In this document: piece after piece, positions 22,114 to 35,389 of the stretch | Layout of the letters: each line of letters opens with the position of its first letter | Position numbering within the stretch: the first letter of the stretch is position 1 | From: Rhynchospora pubera | Taxonomy: Eukaryota > Streptophyta > Magnoliopsida > Poales > Cyperaceae | Length of the DNA stretch: 64,000 nucleotides | Reading direction: 5' to 3' | Assembly (NCBI GenBank): GCA_028095005.1 | Contig: CM051459.1 | Coordinates: forward strand, 259,642,229 to 259,706,228 | Notes under the pieces: model-generated | Told to the model about the DNA's origin: nothing | The model's input: the letters and a program-made list of their open reading frames with translations, nothing else | Databases searched by the model: none | Program-made: the position numbers and the translations under genes

Positions 22114-25100
22114 ATGACGATGGAGAATGGGGAGGATTGTTGTGTGAAGGTTGCTGTGCATATTAGACCCTTAATTCCTGATGAGAAATTACAAGGATGT
22201 AAAGATTGTGTTTCTGTTCCACCAGGACAACCACAGGTTTAGTTTCTTCTCTTCTCTCTTTGATCCCTTTACTTTTTTTGCTCTTACTTTAATTAAGCCT
22301 TTTTCTTCAATTTTCGTCTCTTCCTTTAATAATTTGGATGAAGTAAAGTGTTGTTGGGTTTTCCTTTTTTGGTTTGTTGTGTTCCTTTTTTTTTTCCTGG
22401 GTAATTAATTTCGGCATATTCAACTCAATTGTGGTGGCATTAGGATTTTGTTTCCATTGGTTCTTTTCCCTTACTCTATTTGCATAGTTCCTAGGAAAAA
22501 AATTTCAGTTGAATTTGTGTATTTGTGTTAATTATTCTTTAGTTTCATTGATTTTAAGAACATTTGTAATTTAAGCTAAAATTTGCTTCTGATTCAGAGA
22601 TAATATTCGTTAACTCAACTTCTACCTACTCACTTTTGTTTGGCCATCTTTGATTTTTCAATTCCTTAGACAATAAGGCCAGATGCCACCATTTTCTTGT
22701 AATGCAGTCAGTTTACCATGTAATTAGGCTTCCAACGTTTCTAGCGTGCTTTACGTTAGGTGTTTGTAAATGTTATTTTTGCAAAATTTCTGATCAGACC
22801 AATTTATATCCTTCTGACATGATTTCTTTTACTGAGGAGCACCTTCTTTTTTTTTTTATCTACTATAGGAGATTTACGAAATTGGGGGCCTTCCTACTGA
22901 TTTCCCTTGAAAAGTGCAATACAATTTTCAGTTCAGTCAGTTATGCTAGACTAAAATTTTTTTAATCCAGATTTTCTCCCCTTAATAATGTTCATAGCTC
23001 ATATCATAGTGTCCACCCCCCCACCCCCAATTTTCTTTTAGGAATATGGAAATAATGTATTCTGTAGAAATAAAATTGACCTAAAGCATCTGAGCTTCTT
23101 GAGCAATTTTAGTAAGATATGCGTGCTTTAGTAACACTCTTATGCTTCAGAGATAATAAAGTAACAAGGAATCTTTTGAGCCACATTAGTCAAATAGATT
23201 TGGCCACTCAATTAATTTAAATATTGTTGTCTTTATCTTCTAATTTATTGCATCCACTACCTTCTAAATTGCCAACTATTTCTCCACTATCATGCTTCCC
23301 TTTGTTGGCAACTTATGTTCAATCAGTTTAATTGGCTAATTACAGCAACTAAATTTTCCCAAATGTCTAGTTGTTATTTTTTAATCCCTTACTTATACCT
23401 TTTATTGATTTTGGGTTGCAAAAGTGCGGTTAAGATAGCATCAATTGATGATAGAATGATGAGTTACCACATGAAAACATGCTCTTGTCTCCTTCCCCAC
23501 ACTAATGGCATTATTGCACCCTTTTTTATGTATTTCTTATGCATTAATTTAGATGCGTGAGATGATAGCATATGGCCAGAGTGGTTCCAACCAGCAAGGG
23601 TTTTAGCATTTGTGTTCAATTAGCTATAGGGCCATAAGCTTCTGGCTTATGACTTAACATTTATTCAAATTTGGAAATTATGCTTTTGTCGCAAAAATTT
23701 TCTTATGTTAGTAATAAATAAAAATAATGCTAATTATTTTGGATACACCATCAGGTGCAAATCGGTACACACTCCTTCACATTTGATCATGTGTACGGTA
23801 GCACTGGTTCACCTTCCTCTGCCATGTTCGACGAATGTGCGGCCCCCCTTGTTGATGGTTTGTTTCAAGGGTACAATGCCACTGTTCTTGCATATGGTCA
23901 GGTAAAGTCAAGCACTGGAATACTAATTCGACCTGATTACTTGTGCTGTAAAATTGAAACCCAACATTCAATCAATGATAAATCAAGTAATATAAAAATG
24001 ATTGATCAGCCCTAAAGGGGGGAGAAATCACTTCTTGACACATCTGCCAAAAATTATAATGGTTTATCAGATCTTGCTTTTGCATGAGTATATAGTTTTT
24101 TTCTGAACTTGCCTGTTTGAGCCTTAAAGAAATATAATTCTTGGTAAAAACACTTGCAGACTGGATCGGGGAAAACATATACGATGGGAACAGCATGCCG
24201 AGAGGGATCTCATGTTGGGCTGATCCAGCAAGTCATGAATGCGTTGTTCAACAAGATTGACAAGTTGAAGAACCAAGTTGATTTCCAATTACGAGTCTCA
24301 TTCATTGAGGTACCAATTTAAAAGGCTTTAACTCTTGAGTAGCAGATAAGGTCTGCTTTGTAATTGTAATAAGAATTTGGTTTGGTTTAATTTTGTTGGA
24401 TGCTCTTCAGTAAAATGAAGAGTGGTGGGCGCTCCCCACTTATCTCCAAAAAAAAAATTTTAAAGGCTTGTTTTATGCTATGATTGCTCTTTTGCAATTG
24501 TCACTTAAATATTCCTATAATTTTTTTGGGTGAAGATTTTGAAAGAAGAGGTGAGAGACTTGCTCGATCCAGCACTATCAGTGGGAAAAATAGAGAATGG
24601 AAATGGGAACATGAGCAAGGTTACAAATGTTCCTGGTAAACCTCCAGTTCAGATCCGCGAGGCATCAAACGGGGTTATAACTCTTTCTGGGTCAACTGAG
24701 ATCCATGTTTCTAGTCAAAAGGAGATGGCGGCTTGCTTGGAGCAAGGTTCAGCTAGCCGTGCGACTGGAAGTACGAACATGAACAATCAATCGAGGTTAG
24801 TGCCTTTTTTTTTTTTTAAATTTCGCTATAAGGAAACAACCTCCGTTTTTTTCTATCTTCCTTAATATTTCTGCTCTTTTATCCATTATGGGACCTGGAT
24901 AGTCGTTCGCATGCAATCTTCACTATCACATTAGAGCAGATGCGTAAGATGGATCCAATAATAAGTTGCGAAGGAATTGCACTGGAGGAATTAAATGAGG
25001 ATTACCTTTGTGCGAAGCTCCACTTAGTGGATCTTGCTGGCTCTGAACGTGCCAAGCGAACCGGATCTGATGGCCTTCGGTTCAAAGAAGGTATTTTTTT

Positions 25101-28100
25101 AACTCCTTGTTGGGTAAACTAGACAAGTGGTACCTTATGTTTTTCTATTCCCATTTTGGTCCCTGAAGCCAATGTAAAGAATTGTCATGGCACATGGTCA
25201 TGCTTTATTTCTCAAAGATGATTTGTCATTTATCCATGATTATGTGTGATTACCAAGTCTAGCAGTTTTTAACTTAATAAAGAAATATCATACATTCAAT
25301 GCAAGATCTCACTAAGGTTTGTGAGAAGTCCCCAAACAAAAATGGTCCTTGAACTAAAAAGGGGCGAGAGATTCAAACTTATTTTGTTGAAAGAATTGGT
25401 GATATTTCCTGGTAATTTTCATGTTATTTGCAATTTTGAACTTTGGGGTGTGATGCTGACTATAGGAATGATTTACATGCATTCAGGGGTTCACATTAAC
25501 AAAGGACTTTTGGCACTTGGAAATGTTATAAGTGCGCTAGGAGATGAGAAAAAGAGAAAAGAAGGAGCGCACGTTCCTTATCGGGATAGCAAACTCACTA
25601 GACTTTTGCAGGTACAGTATGAGAAAGTTATTTTAATTCCAGGTTACAAATTTGTTTTTTTTTTTTTGTCTTGGTAAATAATAATAAGATCATATTGCAG
25701 GATTCACTCGGAGGAAATAGCAGGACTGTTATGATAGGTAAGATAAGACCCCTTCGTTAATATTAACTTTTTGTCCAATCATGTCCAATGTACTTGACTT
25801 CTTTCTGTAATTTGTTTTTGTGGTACAGCATGTGTCAGCCCAGCAGATATTAATGCAGAGGAGACGTTGAACACACTAAAATATGCCAATCGTGCTCGCA
25901 ATATTCAAAATAAGCCTGTTGTGAGTACTCTGTCCTTCATGCATAGAAGTCATTAACTTTCATCGTCAGCAATCATTGAGTCTTATCTTATCCATTATTC
26001 ATTTGGTCTTGAATTTTCAGGTAAATAGAAATCCAATCTCTGACGAAATGCAAAGGATGAGGCAACAAATTGAGTACTTACAATCAGAGTTAATTTCGGC
26101 TCGAGGAGGATCCCGACATGATGAAATTCAAGTAAGGCAAAGGCAAATTTGACGCAAACATTTCACATTTCGTATTGAGTCTACTGTATCTAACTATGAT
26201 GTATAATGTTTTATGCTAGCTGGACTTGATGGTTTTTAAGATATCCAACATAAACTTTCTGTTAATTTAAAACTTGATGCAAGTTGTCTGCATTACACTT
26301 AAATTATCAGATAGAAGTTCCTTTTTTTATCCTTTATAATTATGTAGGTGCTCAAGGAAAAAATATCATGGCTAGAGGCAACAAATGACGAGCTTTGCAG
26401 GGAACTCTACGGGCATCGCAACCGGTCTGGCCAGGCAGACACATTTGAAGTAGAGATTCAGGTGCATACATTTTCTTTATTGCTGTCGAACTATTCCTGG
26501 GCCAACTTGTAATTTTTTTTACTTTTATTTTTATTCTAAGTAACCTTCTTCCCAAAAAAAGCAATATGGTAACAAATTATTTTCGGTCATTCTTACAGAA
26601 AAATGGGACTTGTTTACCAAAGGCAGAAGGGCTCAAAAGGAGCCTATCAAGTACAGAACTGCTGGATGTACAAATGACAGATCCTATAAGAGGTATTTTC
26701 TGTTTTGATTCATTTTTATCATTTTTGCAGGATCTTATGTATAATTATTTTAATTGTTTTCTCATAATACACAGCAGCTTTTCTAATTGTTTTCATATAA
26801 TAGTTCTATAAGTACCTATAAGGCATATCCAAATAAATGTACTGCAGCTTCTCTAATTCAAATTTTGTATCTGCACTTCTTTAATTGGCTAACTCTTTTA
26901 CATCTTTTTAACCCCTGTCAGAAAGTTGCAATAACAAGGAGATAGACGATGAGGTGGCAAAAGAGTGGGAACATACTATGTTGCAAGATTCAATGGGCAA
27001 GGAGTTAAATGAGCTAAACCGCCAACTTGAACAAAAAGAGGTATTGTACTTCATTCCCTGGAAAGTGAAGCTTTTATTTTATTAAAACAAGGAAACTATA
27101 ACGAAGATCTTTTTATGACCTCTACAGTCTGAGATGAAAATGTATGGAGGAATCGAAACTCTTGCACTCAAACAGCATTTTGGGAAGAAAATCATGGAAC
27201 TTGAGGAAGAGAAAAGAACAGTACAGGTTAGATTTGGTTCAAACTTTAAATACTCTCTTTTGCATTTTCTTCTCTCGTCATTTTGATTTTTCTTTTTTCT
27301 CGTACTTAAAGCTAACAAAGCTAAACACATTTCAGCAAGAAAGAGATAGGTTGTTGGCTGAAGTGGAGAGTCTTAATGCTGATGGTCAGGCAAACAAGTT
27401 GCGGGATATTCAGTTGCAGAAACTTAAATCCCTTGAATCGCAGGTCTCATCATAGATTTAAATCTGTTTCTTCTTACTATATTTAAAGTTTCTCTAACTA
27501 TAGTGACCTGAAGTTCTATTTTTACCAGATTCAAGATCTGAAAAAGAAACAGGAAAACCAGGTACAACTTTTGAAGGAGAAACAAAAAAGTGATGAGGCA
27601 GCCAAGAAACTACAGGACGAGATTCAATTTATCAAGCAACAAAAAGTTCAACTGCAGCATAAAATTAAGCAAGAGGCTGAACAGTTCCGTCAGTGGAAGG
27701 CTTCTCGAGAAAAGGAGCTTCTTCAGGTAACCTATTTCCCAAACAAAAGAAAGAAGGATCAAGAGAAATAAGTTTAAATGACAATTTGTTTATACTTGGT
27801 TTGAATTTTTAAACAGCTAAGGAAAGAAGGAAGGAGAAATGAATATGAGCGCCATAAGCTTCAGGCACTGAACCAGCGACAGAAGCAGGTAAAAAATTTT
27901 CCTGCTTCCACGTTTTACACTTAATTGTTGATGGCTCACTCAATTTGAATTCAAAGACCAATGAAGAACTGAAAAAAAAAAATCATAACTTTTACAGGTG
28001 CTCCAGAGAAAGACCGAAGAGGCGGCCATGGCTACTAAGAAACTAAAAGAGCTTCTAGAGGCCCGTAAATCATCTGCTCGGGAACATTCAGGTTGCTGTC

Positions 28101-30531
28101 CTTTTATTTTCTTATATTTACTTCTTGATTAAAGAGATACAAGGAAAGTGTAAACTCTAAAAAGACTTCATTTTTTCCATAAGCAGGCATGTCTAATGGC
28201 AGCTCTCCAACAAGCCTGGTAATTAGCTCATTCTTTATTTGCTTGATTATTTCCTTCATTTGTTTATTTGTTGTAAATAGTGACTAATGTTTCTCGGTTC
28301 TCACCACACATCTGGGTCAACTTTAATAGCTGCATAGTTGGTATTATTATGTATTGTTCACCTATGTTGTTTGTTTTTGTTAAATTCCAGATGAACGAGA
28401 AGGCTTTGCAAAAATGGCTGGATCAGGAGCTTGAAGTGATGGTCCATGTCCACGAAGTTCGAAATGAATATGAGAAGCAAAGCCAATTGTAAGTATCTTA
28501 TGTTTCTCTTTATACAGTAGTTTTGTCGTGGACTCAACTCAACTTCAGTGGCGGAGCCAATGGGGGTGCCAAATGGGGCTGTTGCACCCCCTGTGATCTG
28601 AGATTTGAGGGTAATTTGTATGCTTATTTTGATAAAAATATGTTTATATTAAGCACTTTGCCCCCCCCCCCCCCCCAAAAAAAAAAAATCCAAAAATTAC
28701 AAATTAGCCCCCCCCCCCCCCCCCCCAAGTAAGCCTTCCTGGCTCCACCATTGCTCAACTTTACTGTTCTCTTGAGGGAAAACAATTTATGTTTGGTAAA
28801 TTCTTATTATGATCCTTTGTAGTTAAAATAAATTAGGATAAAATTGGGAATGATTGGTAATTTACCAGCTTCATATGAAGATTCAGAGCTTACTGATTTA
28901 AAAAAAAGAACTTGTATTTTTGTACTCTCCTTTCAGTTATTATCGCTTTCCCCTTTTATTTAATATAAATAAAGAACAAAAAGAAAAGTCAGAATAGAAA
29001 AACTGCTGAATAATGTTGACATACTCCTTGAGCCTCTCTTAAACAGTTGTTGTTGGAAAAGATTAGTTTTACATACTTCTCTTTATAAAATTTTTCCCAA
29101 CTGATTACAAACTCTTTGGATCCATGCTCAAGAGCGCCACAGCTTTTAGATTTCGGTTTTACATATTGCCTTCTTTTAGCTTTTTTCTTTTCTAAATATG
29201 TGTTCATGTTCTATTTTCTTGTTGTCTGTGATAGACGTGCTGCTCTAGCTGAGGAGCTAGCTATCTTGAAGCAGGAGGATGCCATTTCAGGAAGGGGTAA
29301 AAATGGAAGTTCGAGGTAATTGCTAGATCTTCTCTGCAAATTTTTTCTTAGTTCATGTCACACAAAGAAATTAATTTCCGGGTACCAAATTATGCAAATC
29401 TTTTAATTTGGTTAAATAGTGCAAACTGTCATTTGCTTTTGTGATGCGATGTTACTATTATGATGTTTTTGTGATTGACTAGCTAATGAGCCTTATACAG
29501 GGTGTCGAACATGTCACCAAATGCAAGAATGGCGAGAATAGCATCACTGGAGAGTATGGTGAGCATTTCTTCAAACACTCTGGTGGCAATGGCCTCCCAG
29601 TTGTCAGAAGCCGAGGAGAGGGAGCGTGCCTTCTCTGGTCGCAGCCGTTGGAACCAGCTGAGGTCCATGGCTGAGGCTAAAAACCTTCTCCAGTATGTGT
29701 TCAGTGTTGCAGCTGATTCCAGGTTAGTTTCTCTATCTTGATCCTTTTTTTTGTCAGAAAATTAATCATACAAATGCACAACATCTTATTTTGGTTGCGG
29801 GAATAGATGCCAGGTAGCAGAGAGGGACATCGAGATAAAGGAACTCAAGGAGCAAATGAATGAGCTTGTGGGAATTCTGAGGCACAGCGAAGGAAGGAGG
29901 AAAGAGATGGAAAAATACATAAAACAGAGGGAGCAAGCTTTTGCTGCTGCACTTGCCACTCCCCCTCCCTCTCCTGTAAGCATCAATTTCTGGGAAGTTT
30001 CATGTTCATTTGGAAATATGCACCAATATATGTGGCTTAGCTTTCCACGTGTAAATTTCAGGGCAATGTAAATGGCGCAGTTAAGCACTCTGCTGATGAA
30101 AGCGGACCACCACTATCCCCAGTAGCAGTACCTGCTCAGAAGCAGCTCAAATATTCGGCAGGAATTGTAAATAGCCCAAGCAGCAAGAATCACACATTTA
30201 ACAACCAGCCTCTCAAGGTTTTTCTCTGCCCCAATCCTTGCATTCATGCTTACATGTTTTGTTTGTATCGGGTCGCAATAAAGAGCTTTTTTTTTTCTAT
30301 AATAACAAATAGCAGATGGTACCCATTGCACAATTACCAGTGGGAAAGAAGTTAGCAGTGGCTGGCCAATCGGGAAAGCTATGGAGGTGGAAAAGAAGTC
30401 ACCACCAATGGTTGGTACAATTCAAGTGGAAATGGCAAAAACCATGGAAGCTCTCTGAACTCATCCGCCACAGTGACGAGACAATCATGCGATCCCGCCC
30501 CAGACCTGTCACTTTCCACAGGGTGGTATGA
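22114..30531 (+). CDS. KIN4A: Kinesin-4 motor protein KIN-4A (FRA1 type), 24 coding exons, 1034 aa
   Basis: Exons read from GT-AG borders and frame: 22114-22236, 23755-23901, 24160-24309, 24536-24795, 24903-25090, 25487-25611, 25701-25737, 25829-25920, 26021-26131, 26348-26461, 26599-26692, 26922-27040, 27128-27226, 27336-27443, 27529-27726, 27817-27888, 27998-28091, 28187-28218, 28391-28488, 29235-29315, 29501-29722, 29807-29975, 30062-30217, 30316-30531. Together they form one open frame. The motor domain is residues 11-368: P-loop GQTGSGKT (89-96, across exons 2/3), switch I NNQSSRSH (223-230), switch II DLAGSE (270-275), then HVPYRDSKLTRLLQ and KYANRARNI. Coiled coil covers about 375-700 and parts of 720-905. 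A basic Trp-rich tail (984-1015, KLWRWKRSHHQW) ends the protein. All catalytic motifs are intact. Arabidopsis FRA1 has nearly the same length and motor sequence. Known family role: a plus-end-directed motor on cortical microtubules, needed for ordered cellulose deposition and wall-material delivery. KIN-4C is the alternative, but the motor and tail fit KIN-4A better. Confidence 0.96.
24329..24456 (+). mobile_element. Short poly(A)-tailed retroposed insertion in KIN-4A intron 3
   Basis: 128 bp ending in a stem (gtggtgggcgctccccac), ttatctcc and about ten A residues. It is flanked by a 13-bp near-duplicate, atttaaaaggctt (24316-24328) and attttaaaggctt (24457-24469). The tail and duplication size fit LINE-driven retroposition of a SINE or truncated transcript. 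It lies in the sense orientation and does not touch the splice sites. Confidence 0.55.
28546..28753. mobile_element. hAT-like MITE in KIN-4A intron 19
   Basis: The ends cagtggcggagccaa and, inverted, caatggtggagccag match at 12 of 15 positions. The 8-bp duplication ctcaactt is perfect (28538-28545 and 28754-28761). It belongs to the family of 11746-11985. It contains two C homopolymers (28661-28676 and 28708-28726) separated by an A-rich spacer. The insertion starts 57 bases after the exon 19 donor within a 746-base intron. Confidence 0.88.
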
Positions 30532-32041
30532 AATAGAATGCTTCCCAAGACCTGACTTTTTTTTTTTTTCCTTAACTCGGCCGTGAGACTGGGCTCTGTA
30601 AATGTTTATAATAGTGTAATGTGCTTTAGGTGTAAATTTTAAGCATCTATAGCTAAAAATGCATATAGAGAAGAGAACACAAGGCAATATTCTTTTGTGC
30701 ACGAGCTTGTTGAATTCAGAATTCAGATATTATATTTCACGAAGGAAATACTAAACTGGTTTCGCCTCCGACGAATTATGAACACTCAGATGGATATCTG
30801 ACATGTGGTGGCGATGCTATACATCTTTTGTCTATTTTTGTTTCTTTGTTTTTTATAAAGATTGTAAGGAGGTTGATTGACATTTGTTTGGTTTGCTAGG
30901 TTTTGCTTGTAATAATATATATTTCATTTGTTGATGCCCCTGAATGTGCAGATCTTTTTGTTTGTTTATTTGTATTGACAAACTAACTGGCTATCAAAAT
31001 TGTAATCAGTGTTGTTATAGGTCTCTTAATTTGTTGCGTTCTCTTTTGTTACTATGACTAACTTTTGGAAGCCTTAATCTAATTATTTTTGCAAGCAATA
31101 GTTCTATCATTTTACTTTTACAAAAATAAATGGGTGACCAGTCAACAATGTCGCAGTTGGGGTACTGTAAAACCTTGTTGTCGCCTATGTAATTTAGAAT
31201 TTGTTTGTTATGTTCGGTGGACCCATAACTCTGATTTGACATTTTGGAGGTTGCTTTAATTTTCATTTTGTAACAATCAATTTACTCTTGCGTCAATCAA
31301 TCAAACTTCAAACCTAGTGCATTTTTTTTTCAAATAATTAATCTCTTTTTATTTTTTTATAACCTACTTTTCTCGTCTTGATTGATGACCACTTCAATTC
31401 ATTTCTCTCAGCGAAAATTTCTTCTTTTTTTTTTTCCATTTTCACTTGCTTCAATATCTTAAAGAAAGTGAAGGAGATGGAATGGATATGTGAAAGAGAA
31501 TGGAACGATGAAAGTGTTGCTTCTTATTTGAGGTATGGAGGCAAATAGATGTATTTTTTTAAATTGTCAATCAATAATTTTAAAAGATTATACAACAGTA
31601 AATTCAATAAAGGAGGAGGAGAAGACACATGGAAATACATTCTAGTACAGTCAATTTGCCTAGTACACTTTATTTCAAGATCAGCCTCCTCAAGGAGGCG
31701 AGTGTTCTAACTTCTGCTATGTTTTGTTGGGCTGGCCTATTCGCTATTCCTACTGGGCTTGTTTTCGAGTTGATCCAGCTCTCGAGAGGCAAACAAAATC
31801 AGTGCATCCAGTTTATTATTGAAAATTGATCGGAAATCCTAACTACCATCATCTTAATATGACATCCAGCCATCCTTAACGGACTCTCCTACCCTGAGCC
31901 TGGAAGGCCCATCAACAAAATCACATGAGATGCACGTGATTGAATTCTTCCGTAAAAGAGGTGGTTATGACATTTCCCAAATTTTATTTTCCGAGCACTT
32001 CCACTTCCCACTTAAAAATCCGATCGAAGCTTCGATCAGCA
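30532..32041. other. KIN-4A 3' UTR and downstream intergenic region
   Basis: The first 100-200 bases are the likely 3' UTR; no single strong AATAAA can be chosen. The remainder is A+T-rich with no gene. Confidence 0.45.
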
Positions 32042-32165
32042 ATGGCGAATAAATCGAGTTGTGATCTGTACGGAGACAGTCTGACGTCACTCATCTCCGC
32101 CTCACATTCCTTCGCATCTCTCTCCTCATGTGGCTTCCTCTCTCTCCGATCTCCACCATCCCAAG
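32042..32165 (+). other. Possible isolated coding exon (fragment)
   Basis: An ATG opens a GC-richer stretch (MANKSSCDLYGDSLTSLISA and a Ser-rich continuation) that ends at a donor-like ccaag|gtcaat. The frame is also open upstream to 31940. A possible 18-base next exon (gttgttgctcagaag) follows an acceptor at about 32413, but no longer frame continues. It may be a captured or decayed first exon. No family is recognised. Confidence 0.2.
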
Positions 32166-32564
32166 GTCAATCTTCTCCCTCGTCTCTTGTTTTCGTTTTC
32201 AATTTGGTTTGCATTATATAATGTAGTAAATCAAAGTTCAATCCTAATGTTGTATTTCAGTTACCATAACGGGTTACTACTGCTATTTTTAATTTTGGTT
32301 TCTTTCATTCTATGAATGTCGATGCGATCTCTCCTCTTTTCTAATCGATTTTCTGAGACGAAATCATTCTTCTTGACTGAAATTACAAATTATTTTGTTC
32401 AATTTAAACGCAGGTTGTTGCTCAGAAGGTAAATGAGGCGGAAATAACATAGCAGGATTCGCTCCTCGTATGATCTATTCGACTATTTTTGTCGTCCTAT
32501 AAGATTAGATTCAGTCACACTTGTGCTAGATTTGTTCAAGGATGCAATTTTGTGATCGATTTTG

Positions 32565-34405
32565 GTTAAATATGTTTTCATTTATCTTTTGTTATGAAAG
32601 TACGTAATTTGTGATAAGAGAGTATCTAAATACTATTAACGGAGTATGTAAGATTTATTAAGAGTGTGTCAAATATATTTTTATTTTTCTTTTATTATGG
32701 AAGTGCATAAATTGTGATAAAGGAGCAACTAAATACTATTAAGAGAGTATGTAAAATTTATTAAGGGAGTATCAAATATGTTTTCATTTATCTTTTTATT
32801 ATGGAAGTACTTTGTGCTAAGAGAGTAACTAATTATTTGTAAGGGAGCATGTAGGATTCATTAAGGAAGTGACATATATATTTTTTATTTATCTTTTATT
32901 ATGGAATTATGTGATTTGTGATAAGAGAGTAACAAATTATTTGTAAGGGAGTATGTAAAATTGAATAAGGAAGTATCAAATATATATATTTAATTATGTA
33001 AGTACGTAATTTGTGGTAAATGAGTATCTAAATATCATTAAGGAAGTATGTAAGATATATTAAGGAAGTGTTAAATATATCGTTTAGTAAATTTTATTTA
33101 GTGAATAGTAATGTTGGTATCTTATTTGAACAAGATTGGATGAAATTTTGATATTGGATGGTTATTTGAAACCCTTATGAAGAAGTTTATACTCCATTTT
33201 TAAGAATTATATACTCTTTTATTATATCGAATTCTTATTTGTACAAATTTTTGTTTGTTTGTTAAATTCTAATTTTGTATTCCATATGTAGAAGTATATA
33301 CTCCCTTTCGGAGAAGTATTCACTTCCTTCATATTTTTCAATTCTTATCTAATTATTTTTATTTGAAATTCCTATGTTGAATGCTTATTTGAACCTTTTT
33401 ACGAAAAAGTATATACTCTCGGATGGAGAAGTATGTACTTCTTTACGAAGAAGTATATACTTCCTTAATATTTTCAATTCTTATTATATTGAATTCTTAT
33501 TTGTACAATTTTTTATCTGTCTGTTAAATGCTAATTTTGTATTCCATATGTAGAAGTAAATACTCCCTTACGGAGAAGTATTTACTTCCTTAATATTTTC
33601 GATTCTTAGTTAAAATATTTATCACCTAACAATTTTTTTAACAATTTTTGAATACTAAAATGTTGGAAAAATAACTACTCCATTATCGAGAATAATTAAA
33701 TCCTTTGTATACAATTATATACTCCCTTGTATTTCCAATTGATAGCTCCAAATGGCAGAATTTGATTTATTAATAATGTTATTAATTTTTTTTATTTTAT
33801 TAGAAAACATACTCCTTTACACTAATTTGTGATAAGGGAGTAACTAATTAATTTTAAGGGAGTATGTAAGATTGATTAAGACAGTGTCAAAATTTATTTA
33901 TTTTTTTTTATTATAGAAGTACGTAATTTATGTTAATGGAGTAACTAATTATTTTTAAGGGAGTATAAAAATTTTATTAAGAAAATATCAACTATGTTTT
34001 TTTATTTATCTTTAATTATGGAAGTACATACTTTTGTGATAAGAGAGTAACTAATTGTTTTTAAGGGAGTATGTAAGATTCATCAAGAGAGTGTCAAATT
34101 TTTTTATTTAACACTTCCATAATAAAAGATAATTGAAAATATTTTTAACACTCTCTTAATGAATCTTACATACTCGCTTATGCTTAATTAGTTACTTCTT
34201 TATCACAAATTATGTACTTCTATAATAAAAGATAAATAAAAATATATTTGATGCTCACTTACATACTCACTTAAAAATAATTAGTTACTTCCTTACCACA
34301 AACATACTCTCTTAATGACATTTAGATACTCCCTTATCATAAATTACGTACTTCCATAATAAAAGAATTAAAACATATTCGATGCTTCCTTGATATAGTT
34401 GAATT
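32565..34405. repeat. Foldback block of degenerate ~100-bp tandem repeats
   Basis: From 32565 to about 33070, five degenerate copies of a ~100-bp unit run head to tail. Each has tttattatggaagtacgtaa, gtgataagagagtaacta and gggagtatgtaagattcatt. The same units resume at about 33825-34110, then appear inverted from 34118 to about 34390 (acttccataataaaagata, aatcttacatactc). The centre holds another repeat in two copies (33216-33355 and 33479-33608; gaattcttatttgtaca, attccatatgtagaagta). No gene is present. It may be a foldback transposon or a local rearranged satellite; no terminal duplication was found. Confidence 0.75.
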
Positions 34406-35165
34406 TATTGTCTATGATGTTTTATTTAAGTAACTTGTAAAGAGTATTTGTAGTATTTTTTTATTTCCATAAATATTTGGTTCGATATTTGATAAGTTTA
34501 TGATAAAATATGTACTCCTTTATTGTTTGCTTTCATAGATTATGGTTTTCATAAATTTTCAACTTTCAGGAGTGCATAATTAATTTTCAGCACCCAACAC
34601 ACGTGCATTTGTTAGCTTATTATGTGCATAATAAATAGCGGACCAGTTAAATCCAACGAACTATTGTTAGATTTTGTTAATTATCCAGCGTCAATATTGT
34701 TAGGCCGGCTAAATCCAACACTCAGCCCATTAATCATGCCCATTAATCACATAGATTAGGGTAGGATGGCAGGGATGTCAAATAAGTGGGATGTCTCATA
34801 TCAGCTTCGAAAATTGATTAGTGCCGTGGGCAGACATCGCTCGTTGAGCAGCTCTTTCTCTCTTGACTTGTAACTCTAATAAATTATTTTTTGTTCATTT
34901 CGTTGTTATAAGTATTTACTTTATTAGATATAAATATTTATATTTTTATTGTAATTGTTTTACTCAAATGTTCAGTTTAATAAGTACAAACATTATGTTT
35001 ATTTCAATATAAATGTTCATTTAGTTGCAACAGAAAATATAAGTTTTATAAGAAAAAATGCTATTATTAAACCAAGCGAAAGTGTCACGAACCAGAAAAA
35101 ACAGTATGAAAAAATTAGAAGGGGTCATGAACCGATCTGTTTCAAATTAATTTTTTTTCGACTTT
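34406..35165. other. Gene-free stretch
   Basis: No gene or delimitable element is seen; the 75-residue frame at 34955 has no gene-like features. Confidence 0.4.
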
Positions 35166-35180
35166 GCCCCTGGCGCGCCT

Positions 35181-35374
35181 AGTAGGTCTAGTAGCTCATG
35201 TGGTAAGAGCACTTGGCTCTCTTCTAAGAGGTCTAGGGTTCAACCTCGCATGCTTGCGATAGGCTTGGCGAGCCAGCGTAAAAACTCAGCCATATATACA
35301 AGAAATGACCAGGGTCGGGTTGTCATTTCTAGCCTACCCCAACTTGTTTGGGATAAAAGGCTTAAGACTTTTTA
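35181..35374 (+). mobile_element. tRNA-derived SINE (Au-like 3' end) with 15-bp TSD
   Basis: The head contains an A box (tagctcatgtgg, 35190-35201) and a B box (ggttcaacc, 35237-35245). The 3' part ccccaacttgtttggga followed by taaaaggctt resembles the conserved tail of Au-type plant SINEs (recognised from memory). A perfect 15-bp duplication gcccctggcgcgcct lies at 35166-35180 and 35375-35389. Length is 194 bp, and the short end lacks a long A tail, as in Au SINEs. Confidence 0.88.
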
Positions 35375-35389
35375 GCCCCTGGCGCGCCT

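Noticed and set aside
35190..35250. A tRNA gene
   Set aside because: A and B boxes are present, but the arms do not close into a cloverleaf and the unit has a SINE tail and a 15-bp TSD.
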